DNA from: Hsuehochloa calcarea
Taxonomy: Eukaryota > Streptophyta > Magnoliopsida > Poales > Poaceae
Length of the DNA stretch: 64,000 nucleotides
NCBI GenBank assembly: GCA_036346395.1
Contig: CM070599.1
Coordinates: 29,751,232-29,815,231 of the forward strand
Direction: 5' to 3'
In this document: piece after piece, positions 21,685 through 33,539 of the stretch
Layout of the letters: every line of letters begins with the position of its first letter
Numbering within the stretch: position 1 is the first letter of the stretch
The notes under the pieces: generated by a model
The model's database searches: none
The model's input: only the letters and a program-made list of their open reading frames with translations
What the model was told of the DNA's origin: nothing
Made by a program: the position numbers and the translations under genes

Positions 21685-23092
21685 TGGTAACATCCTAATT
21701 TTGGGCCTTTTGAATTTTTCAAAAATAAAAATAACCATTTGATTTTATTACTAAAGCTTAACTGAAAATTTTAGAAAACAAAAATAATTTAATATGAATT
21801 AATCAAAATTTAATTAATTCAAATTTAGTTCAATTGGGCTTTTTGGTATTTAAAGTAAAAAGATTCTTTTAAGCTTTTTCTTGAATTTTTGTATTTTAAA
21901 AAGGGGTTTTCCTTTTCCCCAAAAATTTAAAACAATTTATTTTGCAAAATTATAAGACAACATAAAGTTGTAAATAGTTTTATTAAGTTCCAAATGACTC
22001 GAGGAATTTCTGTGTATTTTCCTTGAATCTTTGAACTTTATTTACTAATTTCTAAAAGCCATTCGAATTTGTTGTACTTTCTTTAAATAAAAAGGTATGT
22101 AAATCTCCTTTTCCTCTCTGGGCCGAATTTCTCCAACCTGATTCCCTTTCCCCCCTAACCCTAGCTCACGCGACCCGCGCTAGCCCAGCCTTCCCCGCCA
22201 GCCGCTCTCCTTGCCTTGGTGCATCTCCCTGCCCCTGCCTTTCCCCTGGCCACTCCCATGCCACCCAGGTGCATTGCGCACGCACCGCTCACGCCCAATT
22301 CCATCCCCCCAGGTTCTTCTCCCTCTCCTGGCTCTAACAAGCCTCGGTGCACCTCCCTTGCCCCTCCCCATCTTCTCCTTCCCCTTCTTCACGAACACCA
22401 AGAGCAAAGAAACGTCCGAGCTCCACTGTCACCGTGCGTCTCTGCTGACAAACCGTCCCTCCGGTAAGTTTTTCGCCACTTCCACCGCGTCATCTGTTAC
22501 ACCATAGCGTGAGGAAGCTCTTCCCCAAGCGGTTTTGTCTTTGGCCCACTGACGCCGCCGTATTTTGCCTCCCTCTTCGTCTTCGGCCGGCACATTCTCA
22601 ACTGTCGTTCACTATCCACCGACCTCCTTTGGCCTCTCTCTCGGTCTTAGTGAGCTCCCATGCCCTGTCCTCCCCCATGCCCCCTTGCACCAGCACAAAG
22701 CGCCGCCCTACTGCCGGTTCAACGCGCAACCGTGCCTCCGCCACCACCCGTGGTGCCATCTCCCTCGAGGGTGTAGTCGAACCTCCTTCCAACTACGTAT
22801 AGTCGAACTTCCTTCCGACTACGTGTAGTTGAACCTCCTTCCGACCAGATAGTCGAAACGATGAACAATAACTAAAACCCTAATCATGCACAAAATAATT
22901 CTCTCTGCTATTTTTATTTTGTTTTAACCACCTTTTCTTTTTAGTGCATATTTGTTTATGTTTCATGATTTGTTTTTATACAAAAGTCAAAATTCAAACC
23001 TATGTATGTTTTCATATGCAAAATGATCAAAATATTTTTTTCCTAATACATTTATAACGCATATTCCCAAAATATAGATTTTGGATGTTACA
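21685..23092 (+). mobile_element. Solo LTR of the TGTAACATCC superfamily
   Basis: Starts TGGTAACATCCTAATTTTGGGCC and ends TTTTGGATGTTACA, giving inverted ends typical of grass LTRs of this superfamily. An AT-rich first third (21690-22100) is followed by a C-rich section (22140-22800) with only chance proline-rich frames. No convincing 5-bp target duplication (AATTT against AATCA if the start is 21683). Not coding. Confidence 0.6.
22772..22853. repeat. Three-unit tandem repeat with internal hairpins
   Basis: Units of about 26 bp: TAGTCGAACCTCCTTCCAAC..., TAGTCGAACTTCCTTCCGAC..., TAGTTGAACCTCCTTCCGAC.... In the middle unit TAGTCG can pair with CGACTA across a 10-base loop. Confidence 0.8.
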
Positions 23093-24131
23093 AATCAACT
23101 CTCCTTACAATTAAAAAAGGGCTTATACTTAGCTAGTCATCAACCTGCCTTTACCAAAATACCACTGGAAATACCCAAAAGTTTGACCACGCAGCACCTG
23201 GTTTTCTCCGTTTAACCTTGGTCTAATCTTCTAGAGACGCATGCTTTCCTGACCTGACAAAAGCACCGGACTGTCCAGATCAAATCATCAAAATAGTCGC
23301 CATGTGCACATCAAACCTCATTCTGCATCAAAGGCGAAAAAGACTACTTAATTCTGACCAGATTTAGGAGATCCCGAAAAGGGCCCAAATGGGAACCGTT
23401 TGAACCCGACAAACAGCCGGAACCTTCCGTCCGGTGCGCTGCACGAGTCACGCGCTGGGAAGCCTCCGGCACGTCGGTGCCGCGCGCACGTGGGCGGCGG
23501 CGTCGCTTTCGCGGCCTCTCGTTTCTCCGGCAGGTCACGCTCCGGCCACCTCGGTTCAGAAACCGGGTGCATGAGCATTGGATGGACGGTGGCCGCGCAG
23601 CAGCCAGCCGTAATGTCCCTTTGGCGGTGGTTGCTCGCGCTACACTAGACATGGGACTGGGAGTGCACATTTTGTGGGTGCGTTTCTTCAGACTTGAGTG
23701 GCGCTTTTTGCAGTTTTTCAAGTCTCTGAAAACGCGACACCTTGGCTGATATGATAGTCGGGCTATTCCTTTTTGCTACTTTGACTAAGTACTAGTACTG
23801 GAGTACTTCATTGTCCAAATTGAGTGGAGTTATTATTTATTCCTTATGGTTAACTACTCTTTTTTTACAGAAGTGTGGTTAACCACTTCGTTGAAACTTC
23901 TGAAAAAGTTGTACCTTTGGTCTTTTAGTCCAACATGGTAGAGCTTTTTGCTGGACGGTTTAGGCAGGTTGTTTATTGATTGGGTTAGGCCTTCTCGTAG
24001 CAGTTTAGTATGGGAGTGATTGCGATGTTTGTGTCACCCTCTGCCATTGCATCGGTGCCATTAAGGATGGGAGCGGCTTGTTCAAAAATGAGATAGCAAG
24101 ATGCATGCATGCACTGTAGCAAACGACACCT
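23093..24131. other. Intergenic region, no gene recognised
   Basis: 23350-23660 is GC-rich with open frames on both strands that match no family I recognise. The remainder is AT-rich. Confidence 0.4.
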
Positions 24132-24132
24132 C

Positions 24133-24176
<44 letters not shown>
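24132..24176. repeat. (TTA)15 microsatellite
   Basis: Uninterrupted TTA repeat, 45 bp. Confidence 0.97.
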
Positions 24177-24654
24177 GTGGCACTTTGCTGTACATATGGA
24201 TCCAGTCCGTTGCTTCTTCGATCAAGGTGTAAGATTGGGGGAATGGCATGCCACTTCAGCCCTCTGCCATTGTAGTTGCAATTGCGGATGATGCGCTTCC
24301 CTTCGTAGGTCAGTGTCATACGCCATCGAAATACTAGGTCAGTGTCTTCATCAACTTTCCTGATCAACCAACCAGCTGAGTTGCGTCGGAATACCAATAG
24401 TGTCTTGGAATTGGACTATCTTTGCTCCTGTTAGATAAACATAGTGCTACTCAGTCTGACAGAGACAAGTATAGTTCAATTTTTTTTTTTAAATAGACAG
24501 GTTTTTTTTTTGGCCGCCTACACTCTCATTTTTTTTTTCATGTGCGAACTCCACATGAGCTGATGAGCCGAAGCTAAATAGAGGTGACATCAAGGCTACA
24601 GGTAATATCCAAAACCGCGTGCTACAGGTCTCATGTTTAGGTTGATGGAAAATA

Positions 24655-24868
24655 ACCAGTTGCGGAGCGTCAAGAAAGAATTAGCGGGGCGGGGCCATCT
24701 TTATGCCACTAGAAAGAAAGAAGATTTAGTCATGAGAAGAGATTGCCAAATTTCAAGTCCATTGCTAGATCATTCAAGAAGAATTAACAAGTAACCACTG
24801 CGCATTTAGGAAGCGAGGGGAGGCCATAACCCTCTTTGGCCCCTTAGTAGCTCCGCCAGTGAAAATAA
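24655..24868. mobile_element. MITE-like element, GGCGGAG family
   Basis: Ends GTTGCGGAGCG at left and GCTCCGCCAGTG at right are near inverted copies. The interior (GGGGCCATCTTTATGCCACTAG, AGTCATGAGAAGAG, GGCCATAACCCTC) matches the element at 61296-61473. No coding capacity. Target duplication not resolved. Confidence 0.6.
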
Positions 24869-26143
24869 CCAGGTAACAAAGCAAGCTATATAGCCTAAAA
24901 GACATCAAATCTGAAGGCGCCAATTAAGCCCTGTTTGAAACGTGGGGATTTTCCCCATGTCTGCAGGAATTTAACTTTTTTTTTTGCGTGAAATTTATGC
25001 GTTTCAAATGGAGCATTACAGTCGTATATTAATAGATATTTCCTTGGTATGTTTAGCTTTGGACGAATTTGTGCATGAAACTCACCGCGCAGTCGTATCA
25101 CAAGAAATGAACATCCAGGGTCCGATCTCCAGCCCGCAGGAGCACTCGATCCAACGATCAATCGTGAGCGGTGCACGGTGCAACGCTCATCTTGTCTTTT
25201 CGTTCTTCAAGTTCAAGACAGATGATCGATCCGCCGTTCCTCTGTGTACCTACGTCCTGTGTGGTCCCGCTCCACGCATCTCACACATGTAGCCACGTAG
25301 CCCTTAATTCATGCAACCACCGGCCAATCGGTCGCCCCTGCCGGCCGGTCCCCGCGCGTGCATACGCCGCGACGTGATCCAAGCGTCCGCACCCATCACC
25401 CGGGCCGCCGTGGCGCACGCCCGTACGTCTCCTGCAGTGCCGATGCAATTAACTCCACGTACGATCGACCGCGCGCGGCGTGGCCCATCCCATATTATTA
25501 TTGGTCGAATCCTCCAGTCACCGTTCACCCGCCGATCGTCGTCGCTGACGGAGCGGTCGCGTCGTAAGATCGCGAGGAACGCGCGCCTCTCAAGACCCCA
25601 CGGTCCGCGGCTGCCGCTTTCTCGACGCGGTCGTGCACCTAAAAGGCCGGCCGGTGATGCGTACGTGCCGAGCGAGGGCGCCGCGCGCGAAAGCGCCTGC
25701 TCCGGCGTGTGAGCAGGCAGCGCGGCGATTTGGAGCCAGGCACGGCCACACAAAGTTTGCGTGGCCGAGACGGCCGCCGCGCGCGTGCGGTGCCGGTGCG
25801 TCTTTCTTTGCTCTAGGCTGCTGCCCGCGTAGTTATGGCGCCATGTAGATGGATGGGCGAGTAGGAGGAGCAGCAGCGTCTCGTGGACGTGGAGCGGCCG
25901 TCCCCGTCCACGCTAGCCATCGGTCGAGCTAGTAGCCGGTAGGGCAGGCTTGCTTAGTCAACCGGATTTAAATTCGCTACTACTGATAGTAGTACTAACT
26001 GCATGTATGGCTACGCAAGCTACTCCAATTTGCCACCGGTAGACCTCAATCGTCCCAAGTGTCATGTCGTACGACAACAAATCATGGTTTTCCCAAGCAC
26101 GCAGCCAACGCGAGGCTACCAGGATTAATTACTCTTGGAAGTA
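24869..26143. other. Intergenic region with GC-rich island
   Basis: 25180-25940 is GC-rich, with overlapping open frames on both strands (25304-25753 minus, 25311-25712 plus) that show no domain and mirror each other's composition. I see no convincing gene. Confidence 0.4.
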
Positions 26144-26289
26144 AATAGGGCTAGACCATTATGCCTGGTTGAATAGTTGTATGGGTATCATTTTGAAGAT
26201 TTTTTAAAAATAATATTAATTTATAAGATAATTACAAAAAATAGTAGATTTTTTTCTTACAAAATAGGTGTATATCACCATTTAGAATG

Positions 26290-26485
26290 ATGAACTTTTT
26301 CTATCGTCATTCCAATTGGCGACAGTATCCCTATCGCCAAGTGGAACAGTGCGAAGAAGTTTCCGTCACCAATTGCACTAGCGACATGATAATTTCGCCA
26401 GTTCAATTGGTGACAGGACCCTATCACCAGTTAATTAGAACATTGTAGAGAGGTTCCGTTTGCCAATTGAACTGGCGACATGACA
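26290..26485. repeat. Cluster of short hairpins, CGCCAGTT-AACTGGCG type
   Basis: Five or six short imperfect palindromes in a row: CGTCATTCCAATTGGCGACAG-type at 26313, CACCAATTGCACTAGCGAC at 26369, CGCCAGTTCAATTGGTGACAG-type at 26396, and GCCAATTGAACTGGCGAC at 26462. The same motif type occurs at 19096, 19777 and 34579-34660. Confidence 0.7.
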
Positions 26486-26535
26486 ATTAAATCGATTCAA
26501 TCGATAGGAGGATATGGAATATTGAATAGTGACAT

Positions 26536-26538
<3 letters not shown>

Positions 26539-26612
<74 letters not shown>
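26539..26612. repeat. (TA)37 microsatellite
   Basis: Uninterrupted TA repeat of 74 bp. Open frames read across it (Ile-Tyr repeats) are artefacts. Confidence 0.97.
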
Positions 26613-26614
<2 letters not shown>

Positions 26615-27169
26615 GTATTTCATGAAGTTTTTGGTAATACCTTGAAGTGTTCGCGTAATTCGGATTATGAAATTGGAAAAGATAACAAAATGTGAAGTAG
26701 AGAATGCAAGATCGGCTGCACAATTTGGAACACAAGTTCGGCGGTGCAATAACACAAATAACCTCCTTTGGAGCGAAATTAAAAAAATAGGTTTAGGGTT
26801 GCCATGCGTGTTCTTGTCCCTTTTATATTGTTCATGGAACCGATTCCTTTGAGAAAAGATTATGTCATATTTAATAGTAAAAAATATTTGGAAAAAGATA
26901 TTTAAGTTTGAAAGACTACATAATTTAATTGCGAAACACATGGCACGCTGGGTTTGGTTACGTACATTAGAAATGCCAACATGCACGAATCCACAAACCG
27001 GAATACACCTACGACACACGTGTGCCTTTTTAGAATCAAAAAAGGTTGATTGAAATGAAATAGATCAATCCTCGTAGCCCATCGTCCCCTCCCTTTTTCT
27101 CTGGACTGTCCGCGGCGGTGGCTAATCTCGAAGTCAGCCATGTTGTGTGAGACGGACTGAATGATTGAG

Positions 27170-27360
27170 CGATGTCATGATAGCACAACGTAGAGTCAAA
27201 TTAATAATCAGGATGCAAACTGAACATAACTTACCTCTTCAATCCAGAGTACGACCGGGAAACGGGGAGCGTTAGGACGACCACCGGTCTCACTAGCAGG
27301 AGCCTTCCCCCTATGCACCGCATACTCGGCCCATTCGTACTCGATCTCCACCACCACCCT
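27170..27360. repeat. Left copy of a duplicated flank of the gypsy element
   Basis: About 190 bp nearly identical to 31216-31405 (shared CGATGTCATGATAGCACAAC at the start, CTCCACCACCACCCT at the end). It ends exactly where a gypsy internal fragment begins (27361). Confidence 0.92.
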
Positions 27361-27721
27361 TGATGAGGCCCTAGATGCATCTACTACGGCAATCAATATC
27401 CCTAAGCTGCAAGTGTGTATTAAGCCTCAAGTTGAGCCTATTATGCATCAATGGAGAAAGAAACATGTACTAGGTTCGGCAAAGAGCAAGGAGAGAGAGG
27501 AAGGCCGACCGGGGAGCTTTAGCGGATATGGAAAGACACAAGAACAAAGGGTTTTGCATGTTGCAAAGTATACAAGAGAATTCAGCCAAGAAAAGACAAA
27601 GAACCAAATTCAAACTCTATTCCGAAATCAATACATTTTCAGCCTAAGAATCCAAAATGGGTTTGGATTGGTGCAATTCCAATTCGGATCATTCTTTAAA
27701 AGAAGTTAATTATAAATTACT

Positions 27722-28332
27722 TGTAATAGGATAGTTTAATCTATTTTCAGCTATTAGAGTAGTTTAAATTTTGAATTAAAGGAGTTTGCAATAAGAATAC
27801 CTATCGGGTACTGTTCATGCTACAGTAACCGAGTCGGTTACTGTTCATTACTACAGTAACCGACTCAAATTACTATTCATTACTACAGTATCGAGGCGGA
27901 TTACTGTTCATAGGCTATATATTTAGGAGTAGAGCCCCATTGTAAGCAAGTTAGAGTTGAAGAAAATTCAGAAAAGTCACAAGTTCTTGTGGCGCAAAAT
28001 GAATACATGTGTTTGGAAATTTCCCATCTAGGGTTTTGTGATTGTGTGAATATTGGAGGGAGGTTGTTCTTCCAAGATCCGTGATTCCTTGTGGATCATC
28101 TCACCAATTCGTGGCATCCTCAATTGCTCACGGTTTGGTGTTGTTCTTCCGGTTTGATTTTGTTTCTCTCTTCGGATTGATTCAACATCAACCAAGTATT
28201 ACTTGCTTTGCAGATACACTTGTTCTTCCATTTTGCCGAATCAAGAAAGAGGAAAGCGAAGTTTTGAATTGAAATACAAGTACCGTGAAAGATTGAGCCA
28301 CATTACGCATCAACACACGTTGATCCGTATCA
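27722..28332 (+). repeat. 5' LTR of the gypsy element
   Basis: 611 bp against 550 bp for LTR2. The difference lies mainly in extra copies of a roughly 30-bp repeat (TACTGTTCATTACTACAGTA core) at about 27815-27912. TATA-like GGCTATATATTTAGG lies near 27911. Confidence 0.85.
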
Positions 28333-28347
28333 TCTTGGTATCAGAGC

Positions 28348-30651
28348 GTGGTTGATCACAGTACGTGGATTTTTTTTCTCAGTACATTGAGGTTGATCAT
28401 CATATCAAAAACTAGCCAGCGTGGTTCTAATGGTGGATCGGACGAGGAGCCTACGTACGGTGATACACTATTACCCGACGTACGTGCTCAATTTAATGCA
28501 ACTACTGGCTATTTTCTTCTTCGCGAGAAGGTTTTACGCCATCAACTTGAAGCTCAAATCCGAGGAGTGCAAGACACACTGAACGATCGTCTCAACTCGA
28601 ATGAACGTCGTATGATGGAAGGTTTTGACAGTCTGAATCTTGATGTCCTTCGCTTGGAGGAGAGGCTACCACCGCCATGAGGAGCTAATGTAACGGTGCT
28701 ACCCCAACCACAACATGGACGTGCACAACGTGTTGTACGCCATGCTGGAGATGACTTCTATGCTGCTGATTCAGAGGAGACCGTTTTCGATGATCGTGAA
28801 AGACATCAACGACGCCCACGACGTGATTATTTTGATTATCGAGGTGCTGGACATGGTAGACGTCATAATGGAGGCGATGAACGTGAAGATGACGGTGTCA
28901 GGAGAATAAGAATCACTATACCGGAGTTCAAGGGCAGATCTGATCCGGAGACTTATTTGGAGTGGGAGATACGTGTCAATCAAATTTTTGACAACCACCA
29001 CTACTCCGAAGAGAAGAAGGTTCGTGTTGCCTCGATTGAGTTCACCGAATATGCTATTATTTGGTAGGATCAATTGAATCGTGCAGGGAAACGTCCTACA
29101 ACTTGGGAAGTAATAAAACAAACTATGCGGGAACGATTCGTGCCGGCATACTATACAAGGACACTGCATACAAAGCTACGACGACTTAATCAGGGTGCTA
29201 AGACGGTGAGCGAGTACTATCAAGAGATGCAAGTGCTCATGATCCGTACAAGTGTGCGTGAGTCAGCGGAAGTGACCATGACATGTTTCTTCGAGGGGCT
29301 GAATGAAGATGTGCGGAACCATGTTGATTTAATGCAATACAACACCGTGCAAGAATTACTTCATCAAGCGGAGCGTGCTGAACAACGGGTGAAGGACAGC
29401 CAAGCAAGGGGTGGTCGAACCACTCATAGCACTTGGAGGCGTGCAACTTTGCATGACGGAGATGCGGGATCAACTCCTAAACCAGTTGCATCCACTATAT
29501 CGGTTCGGAGTACATTTAAGGATGCTTCAAAGCCTCTAAGTGTTGCAGACAAAGCAGCCTCACATGCTGATTCTAGTGCATTCTCTACGGCTAGAACTAG
29601 CAACATTGAATGCTTTAAATGCAAGGGCCGATGTCATATGAAAAAGGATTGTCCAAACATGAAGAAAGTGTTGCTTACACATGATGGCTATGCAACGGAG
29701 AGCGACAACGATGAATCTGAACCTTCAGATGAATCTGAGAAGCTAGAGCCAATCATTTGTTATCCAGAACAAGATATTAGCTTGATAGCTCAAACGGTAC
29801 AACATGATAATAGCGTTATTGTGCGAAAGGGACAGCGACATCATATCTTTCAAACCGATTGCAAGATCAAAGAAAAGGTATGTAAGCTGATTAATGATAA
29901 CTGGAGTTCGAGCAACATGATTGGTAAGGATGTGGTGGAATCACTCTCATTGTCCACATGGAGACATCCTAAACCATATTACATCCAATGGCTCAACCAC
30001 GTTGGCAAAATCAAGGTCACACACAAGGTGAGAGTGCCATTCAGCATTGATGGCTATGTCGATAAGGTGGAGTGTGATGTGGTACCTATGCATGCTGGTC
30101 ATATTCTATTGGGACGTCCATGGCAATTTGATCTGAATGCTACACATCAAGGACGGTCCAACCGATATACTTTCATGCACAAGGGAGAATTTCATGCTTT
30201 TCTGTCAAAGACTAATGAAGAAATCAAGAGTGATTTGGTTGTAATTTGCAAGAAGAAGGCCGTAAAGACTACACTAAAATCGAGGACGGTTTTGCTTCAA
30301 GAAGGGGAGGATGATGAGGCCCTAGCTGCATCTACTACGGCAATCAATATCCCTAAGCTGCAAGTGTGTATTAAGCCTCAAGTTGAGCTTATTATGCATC
30401 AATGGAGAAATAAACATGTACTAGGTTCGGCAAAGAGCAAGGATAGAGAGGAAGGCCGACCGGGGAGCTTTAGCGGACATGGGAAGACACAAGAACAAAG
30501 GGCTTTACATGTTGCAAAGTATACAAGAGAATTCAGCCAAGAAAAGACAGAAGAACCAAATTCAAACTCTATTCCGAAATCAATACATTTTCAACCTAAG
30601 AATCCAAAATGGGTTTGGATTGGTGCAATTCCAATTCGGATCATTCTTTAA
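28348..30651 (+). pseudogene. gypsy gag with CCHC zinc knuckle and protease-like C-terminus
   Basis: One reading frame of 768 codons runs from the primer-binding site to 30651, broken by in-frame stops at 28678-28680 (TGA) and 29065-29067 (TAG). Order: coiled N-terminus; gag core (ITIPEFKGRSDPETYLEWE, then YYTRTLHTKLRRLNQGAKTV and EYYQEM); a CX2CX4HX4C knuckle (CFKCKGRCHMKKDC, about 29612-29653); acidic linker; a retropepsin-like fold (LINDNWSSSNMIGKDVVESL ... HILLGRPWQFD), in which the catalytic triad position reads D-N-W instead of the usual Asp-Thr/Ser/Gly-Gly. The frame continues through a tail ending PIRIIL about 20 bp before LTR2. There is no RT. The upstream duplicate 27361-27721 repeats only this tail. 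No ATG is obvious at the start of the frame. Confidence 0.88.
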
Positions 30652-30673
30652 AAGAAGTTAATTATAAATTACT

Positions 30674-31223
30674 TGTAATATGATAATTTAATCTATTTTC
30701 AGTAATTAGAGTAGTTTAAATTTTGAATTAAAGGAGTTTGCAATAAGAATACCCGTCGGGTACTGTTCATTGCTACAGTAGCTGAGTCGGATTACTGTTC
30801 ATTGGCTATATATTTAGGGGTAGAGCCCCATTGTAAGCAAGTTAGAGTTGAAAAAAATTCAGAAAAGTCACAGGTTCTTGTGGCTTAAAATGAATACATG
30901 TGTTTCGGAAATTCCCATATAGGGTTTTGTGATTGCGTGAATATTGGAGGGAGGTTGTTCTTCTAAGATCCGTGATTCCTTGTGGATCATCTCACCAATT
31001 CATGGCATCCTCAATTGCTCACGGTTTGGTGTTGTTCTTCCGGTTTGATTTTGTTTCTCTCTTCGGATTGATTCAACATCAACCAAGTATTACTTGCTTT
31101 GGAGATACACTTGTTCTTCTATTTTGTCGAATCAAGAAAGAGGAAAGCGAAGTTTTGAATTGAAATACAAGTACCGTGAAAGATTGGGCCACATTACGCA
31201 TCAACACACGTTGATCGATGTCA
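30674..31223 (+). repeat. 3' LTR of the gypsy element
   Basis: 550 bp. Starts TGTAATATG and ends GATGTCA if aligned with the end of LTR1 (CGTATCA). TATA-like GGCTATATATTTAGG lies near 30804. Confidence 0.82.
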
Positions 31224-31405
31224 TGATAGCACAACGTAGAGTCAAATTAATAATCAGGATGCAAACTGAACATAACTTACCTCTTCGATCCAGAGTACGA
31301 CCGGGAAACGGGGAGCGTTAGGACGACCACCGGTCTCACTAGCAGGAGCCTTCCCCCGTGCACCGCATACTCGTCCCGTTCGTACTCGATCTCCACCACC
31401 ACCCT
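31216..31405. repeat. Right copy of the duplicated flank
   Basis: Near-identical to 27170-27360. Followed by unique sequence GCTCTTCTGGG, so this is probably the original position. Confidence 0.92.
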
Positions 31406-31984
31406 GCTCTTCTGGGCTCCTTTGGTGCCTTTTCAGTAGGATCGGGTATGTAAGATTTTCAGTGTTTTAAGGTCTCGGCTCGCATAGCTTAGTACAACAT
31501 GTATTTTTGCTCGATAAAGACCCTATCCTACATGTCCGGGCCGTAAATCCATTAGAAGAAGTTGCATCGCATCTTCGACTGCCATTATACGTGGATGTAG
31601 TTTGGGATTTGTTGAATGAAACATAAGATGTGAAAAATCTATGTGTGTGCAAGATTCGCTTACAAAGATGGTTCCCGCACGTGTAGTACGCCAGGGCGAT
31701 CCGTCGCTGGGTGTGTGGACTAGATGATCTTAGCTTGTTTTTTGCACACACATTACGGGTGTGGAAACTTTGGTGGTACCAGCGCATCCTTCATAGAACA
31801 ATCCGGGTAGGGTTTAGCCCTCTCGGCAAGCCACTTGCGCTTTCGCAGCATCTTCGCGTAGAAGTTCACTGACGAGTCCGACATCTCCTTCCTCTCAATT
31901 GTGTGAACCATGCTTTGGTGAAGTGTTGCGTGTGGTGGCGTAGTGTTCTCCACCAACTCTCTTCTCCTCTAGTTCTCTTCTCCC
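31406..31984. other. Unassigned stretch
   Basis: Short frames on the minus strand (31467-31787, 31753-31956) have no recognisable domain. Confidence 0.35.
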
Positions 31985-32510
31985 TCCTTTTATAATGGGC
32001 ATTTTTTGTCTGAAAAGGTGGCATGACAGAGTGTGGTATTTTCTATCTGCAAAGGTAGTGTTGTAGTATGTTGTCATCTCGGTCTACAAAAGTCGCAGTT
32101 TTGTGGCATGTTGTGGTGCATTTTTTCGGTCTGAAAAGTTGGCGTGGCACAGTGTGGCTTTTTCAGTCTGAAAAAGGTAGCGCCATAGTGTGTTGCCAAC
32201 TCAGTCTGCAAAAGTGACAGCGTGTGACGTGATATGGTGCAGTCTTTTTGGTCTGAAAAGGGGGCATGTCGGATCGTGATATTTTCAGTGTGAAAAGGTA
32301 GCATCAAAGTGTGTTGTCATCTTGGTCTTCAAAAGTAGCAGTGTGTGGCCTGATCGGATGCGATCTTTTCTGTCTGAAAAGGGGGCGTGGAGGAGTGTGG
32401 TCTTTTTGGTGCGGAAAGGTAGCATCGAGTGTGTTGTCATCTCGGTCTACAAAAGTGGCAGTGTGTGGCATGACCCGGTGTGGTATGAAAAGGTGGGTTG
32501 TCACGATGCT
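31985..32510. repeat. 121-bp tandem array, about four units
   Basis: GTCTACAAAAGT-type cores recur at 32082, 32204, 32325 and 32445, a spacing of 120-122 bp. Each unit contains two diverged GTCTGAAAAGG submotifs, so the array looks like a higher-order repeat of a roughly 40-60 bp ancestor. Confidence 0.9.
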
Positions 32511-32778
32511 GAATCCCTCACGTGGTTACCCCAGGCGTAGAGTTGGATCTCCTCAACCTACTAGTCCGTCAGCTGGCGTGCGTATTGGATCATGTGCTTG
32601 TCAACACACTCATTGTGGGACCCTAGGAACATCACCCACCCGAACAAGCACAACAAGTAGACTCCGAAGTGTCTCCTCATCGTGTACTCGGGTGCGTCCT
32701 CTGCTATATGATCCGACTACAAGAAGACAGATACACATCAGTAAGTTGCACAAAGCAATTGAAGTAGGGGGACAAAAG

Positions 32779-33060
32779 TTACAAAAACTTATGTAAAATT
32801 AGCAGATCCACTTCAGCGGCGGCTAGTGGGTGCTGCTGAACTCCCTCTAGCCGCTGTTGAGTGGTAGTACCCCTTGGAACCTCGAGAGGAACTTCGTGTT
32901 CCACGTGACCGGGGCACCGTGCGCCGCCAGGGGGAAGCCCGCGCAGGGCAAACCTGTCAGGAAACTCACGCCCGAAGCATCGGTGCCTACGGAGGTGAAA
33001 TGTATGCGTCTCTGGCCTCCACTGGTCAACTAGTGCCGCCATGAGGCATCGATCGTACGG
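32779..33060 (-). pseudogene. Plant mobile domain (PMD, aminotransferase-like) fragment
   Basis: The frame 32779-33042 (minus) begins MAALVDQWRPETHTFHL, which matches the conserved start of the plant mobile domain found in transposon-linked and MAIL-type genes. The continuation of the domain (VSFLTGLPCAGFPLAAHGAPV, then LSRFQGVLPLN) is in the neighbouring frame 32847-33029, so there is a frameshift after FHLR. The rest of the protein is not seen. It lies within the candidate MULE 26144-34788, which fits the known association of this domain with Mutator-like elements. Confidence 0.7.
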
Positions 33061-33539
33061 AAAGCGCCTCGATGTACGACCACCACCTGCACGGTCCTAG
33101 TCGTCCTCCCACGTCGCCTCCACCATCCTCGCTAGTTGAAGGAAGCCAGCCGCTCTCAACCTACGTCGAAAGGATTATGAACAAACGTGAGTCCACCCAA
33201 AGTAGTAAGACTGCAATTGAGTACATGAAGGTCACAGCTACACATACTTTGAAACCCAACATAGGTCCACCCTCCATGCCTTCGTGGGCGTGCGCAGCCG
33301 TAACTCGCCAAGCTCAATCGCCATCTCGCCCTCATGGGGGAGGATGGTACTGAGGCAGCTATGGTGATGCACGTCAATGGCCAAGTTAAGCAACTCATCC
33401 AACCACTGCGCACTGTCTCCTGGGTCTATCATACCTAAAAATTCAGTGTATATAATGTAAATACTACGAAACATATACAAAAGCAATAAGAAGCGACATA
33501 TCTAATTAATTCAATTATTGCACGATTAGCGACACATAG

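Larger units (their letters stand above)
27361..31223 (+). mobile_element. Non-autonomous Ty3-gypsy element (LTR, gag-protease, LTR) with an extra 3' internal fragment at its left
   Basis: LTR1 is 27722-28332 and LTR2 30674-31223; both start TGTAATA. LTR1 is followed after three bases by TGGTATCAGAGC (28336-28347), the primer-binding site for initiator tRNA-Met. Between the LTRs only gag and a protease-like region are present (28348-30651); reverse transcriptase, RNase H and integrase are absent. Left of LTR1, 27361-27721 repeats 30312-30673, the 3' internal end. This is the organisation called TR-GAG in the plant retrotransposon literature. Confidence 0.85.

Noticed and set aside
25304..25753. 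149-residue minus frame and 133-residue plus frame over the same GC-rich island
   Set aside because: No domain, no start context, no intron signals; mutual shadows of base composition.
26435..27019. 194-residue minus frame
   Set aside because: Made long by the (TA)37 microsatellite (Ile-Tyr repeat).
29068..29073. Programmed stop read-through between gag parts of the gypsy element
   Set aside because: A single TAG with a second TGA elsewhere in the same frame is better explained by decay; no read-through context is evident.
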